Source: Aphrophora alni (taxonomy: Eukaryota > Arthropoda > Insecta > Hemiptera > Aphrophoridae). Taken from it: a stretch of 64,000 nt of DNA. How positions within the stretch are numbered: the stretch's first letter is position 1; every line of letters begins with the position of its first letter. A model generated the notes under the pieces. It did no database searches. It was given only the letters and a program-made list of their open reading frames with translations, and was not told where the DNA came from. Below are positions 35,570 through 47,097 of the stretch, in pieces. A program made the translations under genes and the position numbers. Where the stretch lies: positions 16,152,098 to 16,216,097 of the forward strand of contig OY740772.1 of NCBI GenBank assembly GCA_963513935.1, given 5' to 3'.

Positions 35570-35795
35570 GGTATCCTGAGTAGGTATTTGGATACCTACT
35601 CCTTTTTTCATCTAGTCTTGTATCAGGTCCATCTCTTTCATCTTTCCTATTGTGTCTCCACTGACCAACTCTTGTTCTATTCCGACAATGAAGCTATTAG
35701 AGTATTTGAGGACTAAGGGTCTTTAATTTGTGTTCATTTTTACCTTTTTTAAAAGTTATGATCACCTAACATGCTTTTAAATAACAGAGAAAAAA
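35570..35795 (-). repeat. Family F dispersed repeat (minus orientation)
   Basis: Landmarks: 'ctgaccaactcttgttctat', 'gaagctattagagtatttga' and 'taagggtctttaatttgtgtt', followed by a decayed 'gtgatcacc' end. Confidence 0.65.
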
Positions 35796-36054
35796 CGCAA
35801 CTTCGCTCTGTCTATCTGTTTGTAAGCATATAACAAATACCACTTTCATACAACTATCTTCCCTATGTAGGTACAAAATTAGGCCAAGTTTTAGTTTTCT
35901 ATTGATTTAGTTGCTCTCGGGGGAAGCCTGAATTAAAGTCCTGAAAGGATTGTACCACCTAAATAGCAAGTACTCCGGTGGGGTACTTAGATGTAGGTGA
36001 GATGATTAAAATAAAAAATAATAATTGCCCAGAGTTACAGGTGCACATGGAGAT

Positions 36055-36898
36055 ATCTTTAGTTACAGGATACATCTTTAGTTACAGGAGATATCTTTAC
36101 TTAAAAGAGATATATTTACTTACAGGAGATATCTTTACTTACAGGAGATATCTTTAGTTACAGGAGATATCTTTACTTACAGGAGATATTTTTACTTACA
36201 GGAGATATCTTTACTTACAGGAGATATGTTTACTTACAGGAGACATCTTTTGTTACAGGAGATATCTTTAGTTACAGGAGATATCATTACTTACAGGAGA
36301 TATATTTACTTACAGGAGATATCTTTACTTACAGGATATATCTTTAGTTACAGGAGATATCTTTAGTTACAGGAGATATCATTACTTACAGGAGATATCT
36401 TTACTTACAGGAGATATCTTTACTTACAGGAGATATCTTTAGTTACAGGAGATATCATTACTTACAGGAGATATCTTTACTTACAGGAGATATCATTACT
36501 TACAGGAGATATCTTTACTTACAGGAGATATCTTTACTTACAGGAGATATGTTTACTTACAGGAGATATCTTTTGTTACAGGAGATATCTTTAGTTACAG
36601 GAGATATCATTACTTACAGGAGATATATTTACTTACAGGAGATATCTTTACTTACAGGAGATATCTTTACTTACAGGAGATATCTTTACTTACAGGAGAT
36701 ATGTTTACTTACAGGAGATATCTTTTGTTACAGGAGATATCTTTAGTTACAGGAGATATCATTACTTACAGGAGATATATTTACTTACAGGAGATATCTT
36801 TACTTACAGGAGATATCTTTAGTTACAGGAGATATATTTAGTTACAGGAGATATCATTACTTACAGGAGATATCTTTACTTACAGGAGATATCTTTTA
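36055..36898. repeat. 19-bp minisatellite, about 44 copies
   Basis: Strict 19-bp period of 'ttacaggagatatctttac' with a small set of variants (position changes giving CTTTAG, CATTAC, ATTTAC, GTTTAC, CTTTTG, TTTTAC). A block of five ordered variants starting GTTTAC-CTTTTG-CTTTAG-CATTAC-ATTTAC recurs at about 36228, 36551 and 36703, so spacings are 17 and 8 units. That shows higher-order duplication. Because 19 is not a multiple of 3, the open frame at 36549-36746 repeats every 19 residues. It is a by-product, not a gene. Confidence 0.97.
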
Positions 36899-36904
36899 CT
36901 TAGT

Positions 36905-38900
36905 GAAAGTACCGCAACGGTGGTAACGCTTCTGGTGGTTGCATTTGGTACTACGGCACTATTCAAGTCAAAATTTATTTTTTTACTTTAAAATAACATC
37001 ACAGCAGATTCTGTAAGTTATCGCAATAAATTTATAAATGCTTTTAAAGTTGTGACATCCTTTAGAAACACATTGTATAAACACTCAATTATTAACTTTA
37101 AAAATAAAACAATGAGCCAGCTAACAGTGATATGTACAAGGGAATTTTCTAAAGGTTAAAGTTCGTGTTTCTTTTTGTTTCCTTTTGTCGCTTATTAACA
37201 ATGGCAAATGAAATAAACATACCTTTGAACTAATAACTCCTGATATGTTTGTTTCTCATTAGGACAAATGAATGCATAGGCAATGATTGGAAAATACGAG
37301 CATTTGTTTCTTCGTATAGCATTGAAGCATGACGTAACATTAGAAAACAATAGGTTGTAATGCAATCAAAGAAAGTGCTTCGCCTCGAGCCTGATGTTTC
37401 ATTGTAGTTTACAAGTTTCAATTTCATCTCGTTTATGGAATTGTTTTACTTTCTCCACATACACAGGGTGTGACAGAAGTACGAGTATTGTTGTATTTAT
37501 ATTTAATTTTCTGAGAGTTATTTTTGTTTCAAAGTTGTGAAACAACGGTTGAACTTGTAAACATTTTCAACTTCTCGTTTTAAACATCTCTACGTCGTGA
37601 GAGTCCTAATATATTTATAAAGGGCCTAAATCTGCTTTGTTTGTGCCCTTACGTCCTCAGCACAAGTCGTATTTTATTCTTTTAATGATGACAATCACAG
37701 TTCAGTTTTTTTTTTTTTTTTTTATTCCAGAAACGTGATATCATGTGTTTTTTCTTATCATAGCTTCCCCTAAATTTTGAGTTATCGTAAGTCCGGTAGT
37801 TTTTATTAAAATCTGTCGTCACTATGAAAATCTCTAACTCATATTATAACGGTTGATATTTTAACGGATTTTTTGTCCATCACGTTTCTATAAGTGAGAA
37901 TGTAAAATTCAATCAAGATAAAATACAATCTGAAGCGTTACCATAGTGATCAATCAGTATAACATCAGAAAAGTGTCCGTAGAACAATGCGATTATTTTC
38001 TGGTCAGCTGTTCAAAATTTATTATTATTTTATTTTTATGTTTAATTTACACAATGTTTCAAAATTGTTGTAGTTGATAAACCTACAACCATTTTCTAAT
38101 ACTTATTATCAAAACTGAATACATAAAAACACACATAATTCTTTAGCCACAACAAAAAATTTGTAACGATATTGAAATTCAGTTTTGTAAATAGACATAT
38201 GAATTGTCACCTCATTGGTCATACCATAAGCCCATTTCATAGCATTAGCCATTTCAATAATTTAGTATAAGAAAATAATCTGTTCAGTGCAGTGAGGGAG
38301 GTTGAGTGAATTACAAAAAAAATAATTTTAAAAAAAATAATAAAATTTAAAAAAATACGAAGAAGAAATTATAACATGGACTCAAGCAGGCAGGGTTGAA
38401 ACAATGAAAAAATATCCAAGCCCGGCAGTTTATATAACTGTTTTCGAACCATTTTAAGTGTATAATTTTATCGATGAACAAACAAAAATAAATTAGAATA
38501 TAGAAAGAAAATATTTAATCATTTTGGTAACTTTGAAGTAAAAAACAAGCCGCCGAACGAACTATTTCATACTGAATATAAAGTCCAATTATCTTAATAA
38601 ATTCTACATACAAAAAAAAAATCTTCTAAATTGTAAATGAACTGATATTTTGAACAAAACAAAAATTACCTAGTTCATAAAAATCACTTCATATTTTTAC
38701 CCACCCAATCATCCATTTAGTAATTTAGAATATCAATTATAAATTTTAATTTGTGTATGTAAACGATTGTTTTTAATTTATTGTGAGCCTAGTAATTAGT
38801 TCCCTGCATCCATGTTAAAATTAAATTACACATATAAGTTAATTAAATCTGACTTTGTATCAATATTCTCTGCCTATTCATTTGTTTAAAATCAAATCAT
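36905..38900. other. AT-rich DNA with no recognisable gene
   Basis: Contains a poly(T) run near 37709-37724 and 'acacagggtgtgacagaagta' at 37462-37482, which resembles the outer end of family M-type inverted-repeat elements. The minus-strand frame at 37230-37427 has no recognisable domain. Confidence 0.5.
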
Positions 38901-38904
38901 CAAA

Positions 38905-39530
38905 TAACACACATCGAATTCCTCTTCATTATCCGTCTATCCGCCATTTTGATTTTTTTTAAACACTATAACTGCGGAAATATTAAAGAAATTGAGTTCA
39001 AATTTAGTATAAGTATTGTCTATGATACGTTTTACAAGTGTACCAAATACCAAGACTTTATTTTAATAATTTTTAAAATGACGGCCATTTAAAATCTTTT
39101 ACGAAAGATATCTCAAAAACCGTTCACTTTACAAAAAACTTACACGAGATAAAATATTTTTCTTTTCTAACCACGAACATTTTTTTTTATGTAGGTCAAA
39201 GGATAAAAAAACTTAAAATACAATTTCTTGGCGATCAAAACTTGACAACTCATTTTTGAATTACGGTTATTTGAATCCATGGAAACCAAGAAAATATACT
39301 ATTATTATTTAATAAATAAATCATTGAAAATTTTACTTTTTATTTTAGCATTAATAATAATGGAAATATGACAAATAACGCACACCGTGACACAAATCAC
39401 AATTGGGTCTGAGGCACAGTTACTTAAACTGCACATAACAATAATTATAAAATAAAGACGTGTACTACCAATTATTCAGCAAACCATCATTGTTATAACA
39501 TTTAATTTATAATTCATAGTCTCCATTATT
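38905..39530. mobile_element. Family M inverted-repeat element, copy B (one arm only)
   Basis: Begins 'aataacacacatcgaattcct', then 'ccgtctatccgccattttga' and 'caagtgtaccaaataccaag', and carries 'gatatctcaaaaaccgttcac' in reverse orientation to copy A. The central loop 39280-39520 ('ttgaatccatggaaaccaag', 'aataatggaaatatgacaaa', 'gtgacacaaatcacaattgg', 'aaactgcacataacaataat') is nearly the same as 54220-54430. The second arm is replaced by AT-rich DNA from about 39540. Confidence 0.75.
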
Positions 39531-40080
39531 ATTATAACTTATTATTATTAAAAGTTATATATTATTAATTATATGCATAATAATATATAATAATTTTTAA
39601 TTTATTTTTTTATTTTTAAGTTATGATACAGTAATTATAATAAGTAATTAATTATACAGTATAAATTAACTATGATAATTAAGTCTATTGTTCTCTTCTT
39701 ATTCATTCTTACTAGAAGTTTGTTTTTCTTGTCATGTATTTGATTTTATTGGTTTTTCTATGTTTGGTGTGTATATTGTATACTGTGTGTACATTACAAA
39801 TAAGTTCACACAAATGCCTGTCGTGTTCAGTTTCTGCACTATTTATTAATTCTAGAATTTGTCGTGTTTCGGGCTTAATCTCGCTACAGATGAATAAAAA
39901 ACCCCGTTTTAATCCAAAACATACTACAATCTCCAATTACGGTAGTAATTTGTCATAAACATAGAGAAACAACCACAAATACAATTAGTTTTTTCTTACA
40001 ACTCTATATTCCATATGAAAACACATTTTAACATTAAATTGTTACAAAAACTTTTTTGTTTCTAAAACCGTTTAAAAAAT

Positions 40081-40200
40081 AGTATATTTCATCACTAGGA
40101 CAAAAGTGAAGTTTTTAAATACAAGCTCAAGTTAAGTTTAACTTGAGGAAAATGAGCGAAGATCGAATAGCTTCTTTTCGTCCTAGTGATGAACTATATT
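40081..40200. mobile_element. 120-bp hairpin element (short MITE)
   Basis: The 31-bp left arm 'agtatatttcatcactagga', then 'caaaagtgaag' (40081-40111), is matched by its reverse complement at 40170-40200 ('cttcttttcg', then 'tcctagtgatgaactatat'). Near the centre is an almost perfect palindrome, 'tcaagttaagtttaacttga' (40127-40146). No coding content. Confidence 0.75.
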
Positions 40201-41379
40201 TTTCGTTATACTGCAAATAGTATAAGAAAACAATTTCTCAAAAATTAAAATGTTATAACCTATTTACCTTCAAATCGATGGTAACAGCTGTTTTAACGAT
40301 TATTTACAATTGAGAATATCGGTTGTTTTTATAGTGTAGCGTTTTTAATTTTCTAGTAAATCAAAAAAAAATTGTTTCTTTTATACTAAGGGAGAGTTTG
40401 ATATATATATATTGTTTTTCATTAACTCAAAACTTTAGAATGTGCATATGGGGTTTGTCAAATTCTTAAATATATATAATTTTTATAAGGGCATGAATTT
40501 TTTTAAATTTTATTTAAAATATAAACTGTATTACTATAAAACTCAGCAATTATTGTATTTAGAATAACCTATTTATTTTTTTGGTTGGTATTGTAATTTT
40601 TGTGAATGACAAGCTCGGCTGCATTGGCTTGTAGTAAAAAGTAAGGTTATTGACCCTTTGCAGTGTGGCGTGACCATTCGTCCCTAAGATCCAGTAAGTA
40701 GTTCCAAAATCTAATAATTTCCCCCAAGAATGGTACAATGGATACTTTACAATCGTAAATTAATTCGTATAAACGAAGTAACAGCTGATGACCTCGACCT
40801 CAGCTGATGTTTTTAGATCCTATCACTAAAAAGAACAACTTTAGCATCTCAATGCATGTATTGAAAACAGTTGTTTTTGAAACAGTATGACGAAAAAAGC
40901 TTTTTCACGATACTACTGGAATATCAGTTGCTTTTCTATTGCGTATATTACCTGGTAAAGCTCGCCATATCCGCACTAGTGAGGATAAATTATATTCTCA
41001 CTTGTGAGGATAAATCAGCCTAACAATACATTACAATATTGAAACAATTCCCATCTGTTTAAAACATTGTGTTGTTGTATTTACATTACTTCGTGTTTAG
41101 TTGATGTACAAATGGAAGATTACCAGAGGCTTTTAAGAAGAAATTTACTAAAATAAGCAAAAACTTATTACCTTAGTAAATTTAACATTATTTAAATTCT
41201 TGTTAAATATAAGCCTAAGCCTATCTGTTATTCAATGAAGTAACATTTTGATTTTGTAAAAACTTTTTTTTGTTTAATTGTAGTAAAGAAGAGTAAATAA
41301 TCTTTTCAATTTACAATAATCATATTTTTTGCTGTTGTATCAAATTATTTTTTTGATGTAGTATCGTCTAAAATAGTGT

Positions 41380-41485
41380 TCAAAACTCGTGGGAAAATGT
41401 TCTTTTCTGATGCTCGTTCTCTTTAAATTGCTCGTCTACAACTCGCACCAGGAAAAATCACACTTTTCCCACTAGTTGTGAAACA
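41380..41485. mobile_element. Short hairpin element
   Basis: 'caaaactcgtgggaaaatgt' (41382-41401) and 'acacttttcccactagttgtg' (41461-41481) are imperfect inverted repeats about 60 bp apart. The middle has 'gctcgttctctttaaattgctcgtc'. Probably a small MITE like that at 40.1 kb, though unrelated in sequence. Confidence 0.6.
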
Positions 41486-42084
41486 TACTATTAACAATTT
41501 TATACAAATTTGAACGTTTATGACTGCTTTCATATGATAATATTCACCGCTTTGTAGTATGACAACTTAACTGTGACCAAAGCTCGGCCTGCCTTGAAAG
41601 AGGGATTTTGAGTTTATATTCTTAAATAACCCTGATTCACCTCGCGTAAGCTACACTATTTGTATCATTTTAAATCTCAAATTGCAAACCCACATAATAT
41701 GTATCACTAGTAAGGTTTAGAATATTAAACTGAAAATTTGATAGTGACTGCCTTTTAAAAACAAGACGCTAAATCTATTTTCTCAAACTTTGGTAATTTA
41801 AATTGTCCTCTAAAAATTTCAAACAAATTAGCCACTTTCCATCCATTTATATACAGCAATTTATATAAATTAATACGGGTAGAAAAACACAATATTTATC
41901 GTTTACTTAAGTCCTGAAAGCAAACTTGAAAACTTTTAATGATGTTTCATAAAAGATTTAAAATGTAATTTAAACTACGTTCAAGAAGGCGGTCTGTTGT
42001 AATTAAACTGAGTTTTGTAGATTAAGTCTGTATAGAAAAATACAAAGTTGAATAATAAAACCCCGGGAGCTGAGGTCAGGGGGA

Positions 42085-42347
42085 GGTTAAGATTGTGGGG
42101 CCATGTCACTTGTATGGAGGATAGATATAATGCCAAAAGAATTACTGGAAGCCGGAATTGTCGTACAAAAGAGAAGTGAAAGATCAAGAAGGAAATCACT
42201 ACTAGATGTTCAGGACAGGGAATTGGAGACGGACCGCGTTGGGTGGAAGACAGTGGAGATGAATCTTAGTGTATCCCAAGGCTTACCATAGGATATAGTG
42301 CAGGAGGGTAAGGTAAGGATTGAAATAAAATGATTTATAATCGTTAG
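42085..42347 (+). pseudogene. LINE ORF C-terminal relic (copy 1)
   Basis: Plus strand. RLRLWGHVTCMEDRYNAKR (from about 42085) matches the C-terminal LRWxGHVxRMExxRxPKK motif of CR1/RTE-type LINE polymerases. After a frame change, IMPKELLEAG, then RSERSRRKSLLDVQDRELET and DRVGWKT, match the RRRGRPRxRWLDxVExDL...W tail. The relic is followed directly by a conserved 3' segment (42348-42629), shared with the relic at 43.4 kb. The protein is broken. Confidence 0.65.
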
Positions 42348-42629
42348 AGATAGAAACTTTATGTTAAGTCTTTAGCCTAGGAAAAACATTTTGGAAACTA
42401 CCTTTTTTTACCCAAGCGTATATTGAAGTCTAAAACACTCACCCCTCACAGCTGGCAATGCAACACTAGGGTAGCCAGCTTTGAAGAGATAAATTTAATT
42501 TATATTACATTATCGAATTAAAGCTAATTACTAATTAAACACTTACACAACCTTCACTAATTAAACAGACGAACAGAATGACTCTTTAAATTAATAAATA
42601 AAACTTCCAAATTGGAATTGTACCTCCTG
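42348..42629 (+). repeat. Conserved LINE 3' segment, copy 1
   Basis: About 280 bp, highly similar to 43668-43921: 'cctaggaaaaacattttgga', 'aagtctaaaacactcacccc', 'ggcaatgcaacactagggta' and 'ttccaaattggaattg(t/g)acctcc'. Copy 1 has an extra ~26 bp ('cacttacacaaccttcacta' and neighbours). Both copies lie just after decayed LINE C-terminal coding sequence, so I read them as the 3' UTR of one LINE family. Confidence 0.75.
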
Positions 42630-42639
42630 TAAAACCCTG

Positions 42640-43360
42640 AACGCTATTAATTATTCTGTCATACTGTAATATTTAAAAGAAATATAAAAACCAAAGTTAT
42701 TACAAGATTACACAGCATGTGACTGATAGTACAGTCCCAACGCTTCTCCAGTTTGACGCGCGAGGCCTGCTCAACCAAGCTACCCAGTCAGCTGTTGCCC
42801 GCTATGGACAGTCTGGGCTATATAAAATTCTCAAGTATGTGTTGAGCTAAATGACGCAACAGTCACAGAAATTAGAATTTTTATTTTTTTAAACAAATAA
42901 AGTTGGTTCTACATTTAACAAACAGACATTTTGTCAGTAATTTTTAAAATAAACAAACTTTTTGGAGCTGAGCTTTCTTGGCAGTAGGTTGAAAATAAAA
43001 TGTAACACTGTATCACGAAAACGGTTAAACCGATCATCACATATGTTTACACAACTTGACAATGTGTGGTTCGTTACGAAGGTAGATTTTTAACTTTTTG
43101 CGGAAGTAAAAGGTGCTAATTGACAATTATGTTACGTAGGTTACGGCTGTCTGTTTCTTGAGAGTTGAAACAGTTCAATATTAATTAACATAACAACCAA
43201 TATTACAAATTTAATTACAGTTGTTTCATTAAAATACCCGTAAACTTATTTGAGGTTAGTTTAACCAACTAGATTCGTGAAAGATTATCAAAATATACAT
43301 TACTTACATCAAGTCACATTTATGTCTGTTGCTGTTTTCCTGTTTTAATACTGTTTGGAT
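42640..43360. other. Spacer between two LINE 3' ends, nothing recognised
   Basis: Contains a relatively GC-rich patch (42735-42800: 'ccaacgcttctccagtttga', 'cgcgaggcctgctcaaccaa') with no feature I can name. No primer-binding site or polypurine tract supports an LTR element here. Confidence 0.45.
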
Positions 43361-43364
43361 CAAA

Positions 43365-43667
43365 TATACGTGAAGAGAGTCAAATTTAAGCAACAGAAAT
43401 GAGATTTCTGGGTGGCGAAGAAGTATACTAGAGTGGATACGTTTAGAAATGATATAGTGGAACTATGTGATCTGAAGTTACTATGACTCGGATGGAACTG
43501 AAATGATGATGTAAATATAATTGATGAAGTCAGATTACTACTTGAATTATTAAACAGTAGGATGTAGAGATTTTAGTCGGCAAAGATGGGAACTGTAACA
43601 AACATTTATGCCTGGAGAAAGAAAACAAAGTTTAAAACTTTTTCTCACAGAAAATGTCACAGGAAAA
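43365..43667 (+). pseudogene. LINE ORF C-terminal relic (copy 2)
   Basis: Around 43400-43480 one frame starts TEMRFLGGEEVY; after a shift, another reads KKYTRVDTFRNDIVELCD. Together they match the LINE block EMRFLRRVAGYTRxDRxRNxDIxEEL. Further on FMPGERKQ resembles the PxGKRxxGRP tail. The relic is followed by the second copy of the shared 3' segment. It has multiple stops and frameshifts. Confidence 0.55.
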
Positions 43668-43921
43668 GATAGAAACGTTACGTTAAGTCCTTAGCCTAGG
43701 AAAAACATTTTGGAAACTACTGTTTTTTACCCAAGCCCATATTGAAGTCTAAAACACTCACCCCCACATCTGGCAATGCAACACTAGGGTAGCCAGGTTT
43801 GAAGAGATCAATTTAATTTATATTACATTATAGAATTAAAGCTAATTACTAATTAAACAGACGAACAGAATGACTCTTTAAAATTAATTAATAAAACTTT
43901 CAAATTGGAATTGGACCTCCC
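43668..43921 (+). repeat. Conserved LINE 3' segment, copy 2
   Basis: Direct repeat of 42348-42629, about 1.3 kb downstream, lacking the ~26 bp insertion. It ends at 'ggaattggacctccc'. Confidence 0.75.
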
Positions 43922-44394
43922 ATTCATTACAAAAAATTAGACTGGATTTAGAACTATATAGTGGAGACGGTCAAGGTTTAAATATATTTTAATTAAGAAA
44001 CTGGTCCTAGTCTAGTTAGAAATAATCATTTGTTGATGATCTAGTTTACAACGCATAATAATTGAATATTCTTTCCAATTCCTGCTAATAGTTAAAAAGA
44101 GTCAATCAATTTAAAATTAGATTACTCTATACAGTATATCGACTAATTTATTTGTTTAAAATACGATTAAAAAGAATCTATTAACACAAACAAAATAATA
44201 ATATAAAGGTATAACATTATTCCATGCAACAACGGTATTTAAATAGGAAAATTATCAAACAAAATATAATATTTCCTTAATGCATTTCCTTTACGACACC
44301 CTAGTACCATGGTAATTATTTCAAGGTCATGTTTAACAATATGAAAGGAAGGAAAATTACACGTACTGCAAACTACGTTCTAGAGACTTTTACT

Positions 44395-44467
44395 CACAAG
44401 GGTCTCACCTATCAAGACCAAGATTGATCTACAGTATACCTTTTTAATGTAGTCCTGTGCTAGATTC

Positions 44468-44525
<58 letters not shown>

Positions 44526-44682
44526 TCATCTTTCTTGTCAGGTTTCTTTTGATCAAATCGTATTCTCTTCCGATTCTGGAGCTATTAAAGTATTCTAGGG
44601 GGTCTTTATTTTATGTTCTTTATTTAGTTTTTTCGATGACCGAGAGGTTTTTCACGTTTAAACAAGAAGAAAAAATATTCTT
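44395..44682 (-). repeat. Family F repeat carrying an internal (CT)n expansion
   Basis: Landmarks: 'gattgatctacagtatacct', 'ctttcttgtcaggtttctttt', 'tcttccgattctggagctat', 'tctttattttatgttcttt' and 'cgatgaccgagaggtttttc'. Between them, 44470-44523 is an almost pure (CT)n tract, exactly where other copies have a short ccctctct run. The microsatellite therefore arose inside the repeat. Confidence 0.8.
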
Positions 44683-44689
44683 GTGTGTT

Positions 44690-47090
44690 TCGACGTGGTG
44701 AGTCTTAAAATGAGAAATATACTGCAAAAACATTATTTTATTTTAGTGTTTAACTTTTATGTCTACACTTTTTTGTCAACATCTATTTAAAATTTTAATT
44801 TGGATCTGCATCTTCAGTGTGTCCATAAAGGCGTTGTGTGGTTTACAAGATGTGGATGTGTGAAAGTCCCATATAGGCTACATTGCAATATCTTAGCTTT
44901 TAGTTGGTGTAGAAAGTTGATAGACACATCAATAGAAATCTGTTGATCGAGTCTATCTACAGGATGTACCAAAACTCAGGTTCCATATACAGAGTTTACA
45001 GACCTATCCACGGAGCAGACATAGAACTCAGATAAAAAAGTATTTAAAAGTATTCATGTTTTTTAAAATGTACTTTTGTAAATATATTTACTCAAAACAC
45101 CAACACAAATACTTTGTATTAATAGATTAATCACTAAATTCACAAATATACGCCAAGATCAACGTTGCAAAAGATAATCCTACTTTTATAGACTCCATAA
45201 AAACTATCAATTGGTTAATTACACATTAGAGAGAGTATGTGTCATTTTAATTATAAGTCCAATAATATAACTTTGTAGTTTTACCACGTTTCAAAGAAAT
45301 TTAGTTTACCATTGTACACTTACAAACAATAATTCTAAAAGATGTCATTAACTAATCAGCTGTTAAAACTTTATTAGTTTATTTTGAGGTTATGTTTACA
45401 ACATTATTTAAAACGAATGCACAGAACATTTTTTCAGTAACATATATACAACACTTTGTGCGATTCATCTACGTAAATTCTAACCTACTTCCAGATGAGC
45501 TCGAAACTTGAAATTTGGCAAACTTATAGCTTTTAGCCTATTACTGATGGGAAAATTCAAAAAAGGTAAATTTGTAAAAATTTTAAATGGCGAACGGTAC
45601 TTTGATTGTGTAGACCTTTTTTGGAGGTCTATTGTGGCTAACCTGTAAGACCTTTCAATAAAATGATCTGACAATATCTTTTAGGTTTGTTTTTAAGATT
45701 TTTCGTAGCTCCATCAGTTATACCTTAGATAAAGCTAGATTTTTGATTTTAGGTACATTTTTTTACAAATTATTACTTTTAACACGCTTACAAGAGAACT
45801 CGAATCATCAAATTGTACACGTTTTATGACAGTTGGATATGCCATTCTAGATGTCCTACAACTGTCTTAAAAATTAAATAATATGTGTATATTATTAAGT
45901 TTTAATCTAAAACCTTCATCCAATAACTCTGTCATAACTCCCCGGTTTGTCAAAACCCACTGTGGTTCTGGGGCGAAGCGATTTACTCTTATACAAATAT
46001 AAGTGAAAACTCCCTCACCTGAGAACTTACCACTGAAGTATCGTACAACTTCACAACAATAGAAAGCACTCACTTTTGATTGTCATTTAATGAATGTACA
46101 ACGAAAGCCACACTTAAGTCGTTTCATTATTCAATACATGACAACTTGAGACATGTCAAAGTAATTGTATCAAAGAGTCGCGCAGTTCATTGATTTTATA
46201 TTTTGTTAAGAGTTTTATTTGATTCTTTCTATCAAGACGAACTGTTTCATTAATCTCTAACGATGGGTCAAAAATCGATCCGAGTTTGATTAAGTCTTGA
46301 GCTCCCCTGAATCCATAAAGTATTTTTTGAAATCATGTCTAACGTACTGTGTTCTACAGCTTAAACGCGTAGAGGGATTTTGATCAAATTTTATATATTT
46401 TTCCCAAATCTCAGGACTCCTGTTCATTTTTCTGCAACTCAAAATTTTAGATACTCAACCCACCAAACACAAAATTTCGATATTCTTAAAATCGTATCTA
46501 AATAATTTCATTAATTATTCCTCAAATGTAGCTTGTAGCATATAAACGTCTAGAATGGTTCTTAGACTAACGAAAAAAAAGTATTGTGACGTAATTCTTA
46601 AAAGCTGCACTACCGATTTCGTTCAAATCACAAGTAAATAATAGTTTATCCAAAGATTGTATAATGATAGCAATAAACGCACAGAATGTAAAGTAACTTA
46701 AACTTAAAACGACTCCATCAATGGCTACGCACATTACATACACTACTGTACTTTAGATATGAAAATATATTGAGTATTTGAAAATAATAAATTATTTTTA
46801 TTAAGACGACATACTTGAATCTGCACCAGTTTAAAGATGTAACAGGGTTCATATAACTTAAAAATTAATTCCTAGGACATTATTTTTGATAAATTTCATC
46901 ACCGCCCCGCTTCAACACCTCTTGGTTTCCTGAATAACTTTGGAGGATTGCATATTGCCTATCGCCAAAAGTGACAGGGGCATTATAGACGTCGAATTCA
47001 TGTTTTCCTCCTTCGTGTGACCATGAAGAGATACGCAACACGCAATACAGTGCGTGGGCAGAACTCGTGGCAGGCGCTCGGGTTTTTTAT
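44690..47090. other. AT-rich DNA without recognised genes
   Basis: Open frames at 45480-45674 and 45867-46073 (minus strand) show no domain. 46920-47097 is noticeably less AT-rich ('cgtgggcagaactcgtggca', 'ggcgctcggg') and is the DNA into which the next LINE inserted. I do not recognise it. Confidence 0.5.
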
Positions 47091-47097
47091 CTAATCA

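Noticed and set aside
36549..36746. Open frame encoding a perfect 19-residue repeat
   Set aside because: Produced mechanically by a 19-bp minisatellite; no start context or domain.
36055..36898. Resemblance to a CRISPR array
   Set aside because: It is a continuous 19-bp tandem repeat without unique spacers, in an animal genome.
42348..43921. LTR retrotransposon with ~260-bp LTRs
   Set aside because: Direct repeats do not begin TG or end CA, no primer-binding site or gag/pol lies between them, and LINE coding relics precede each copy.
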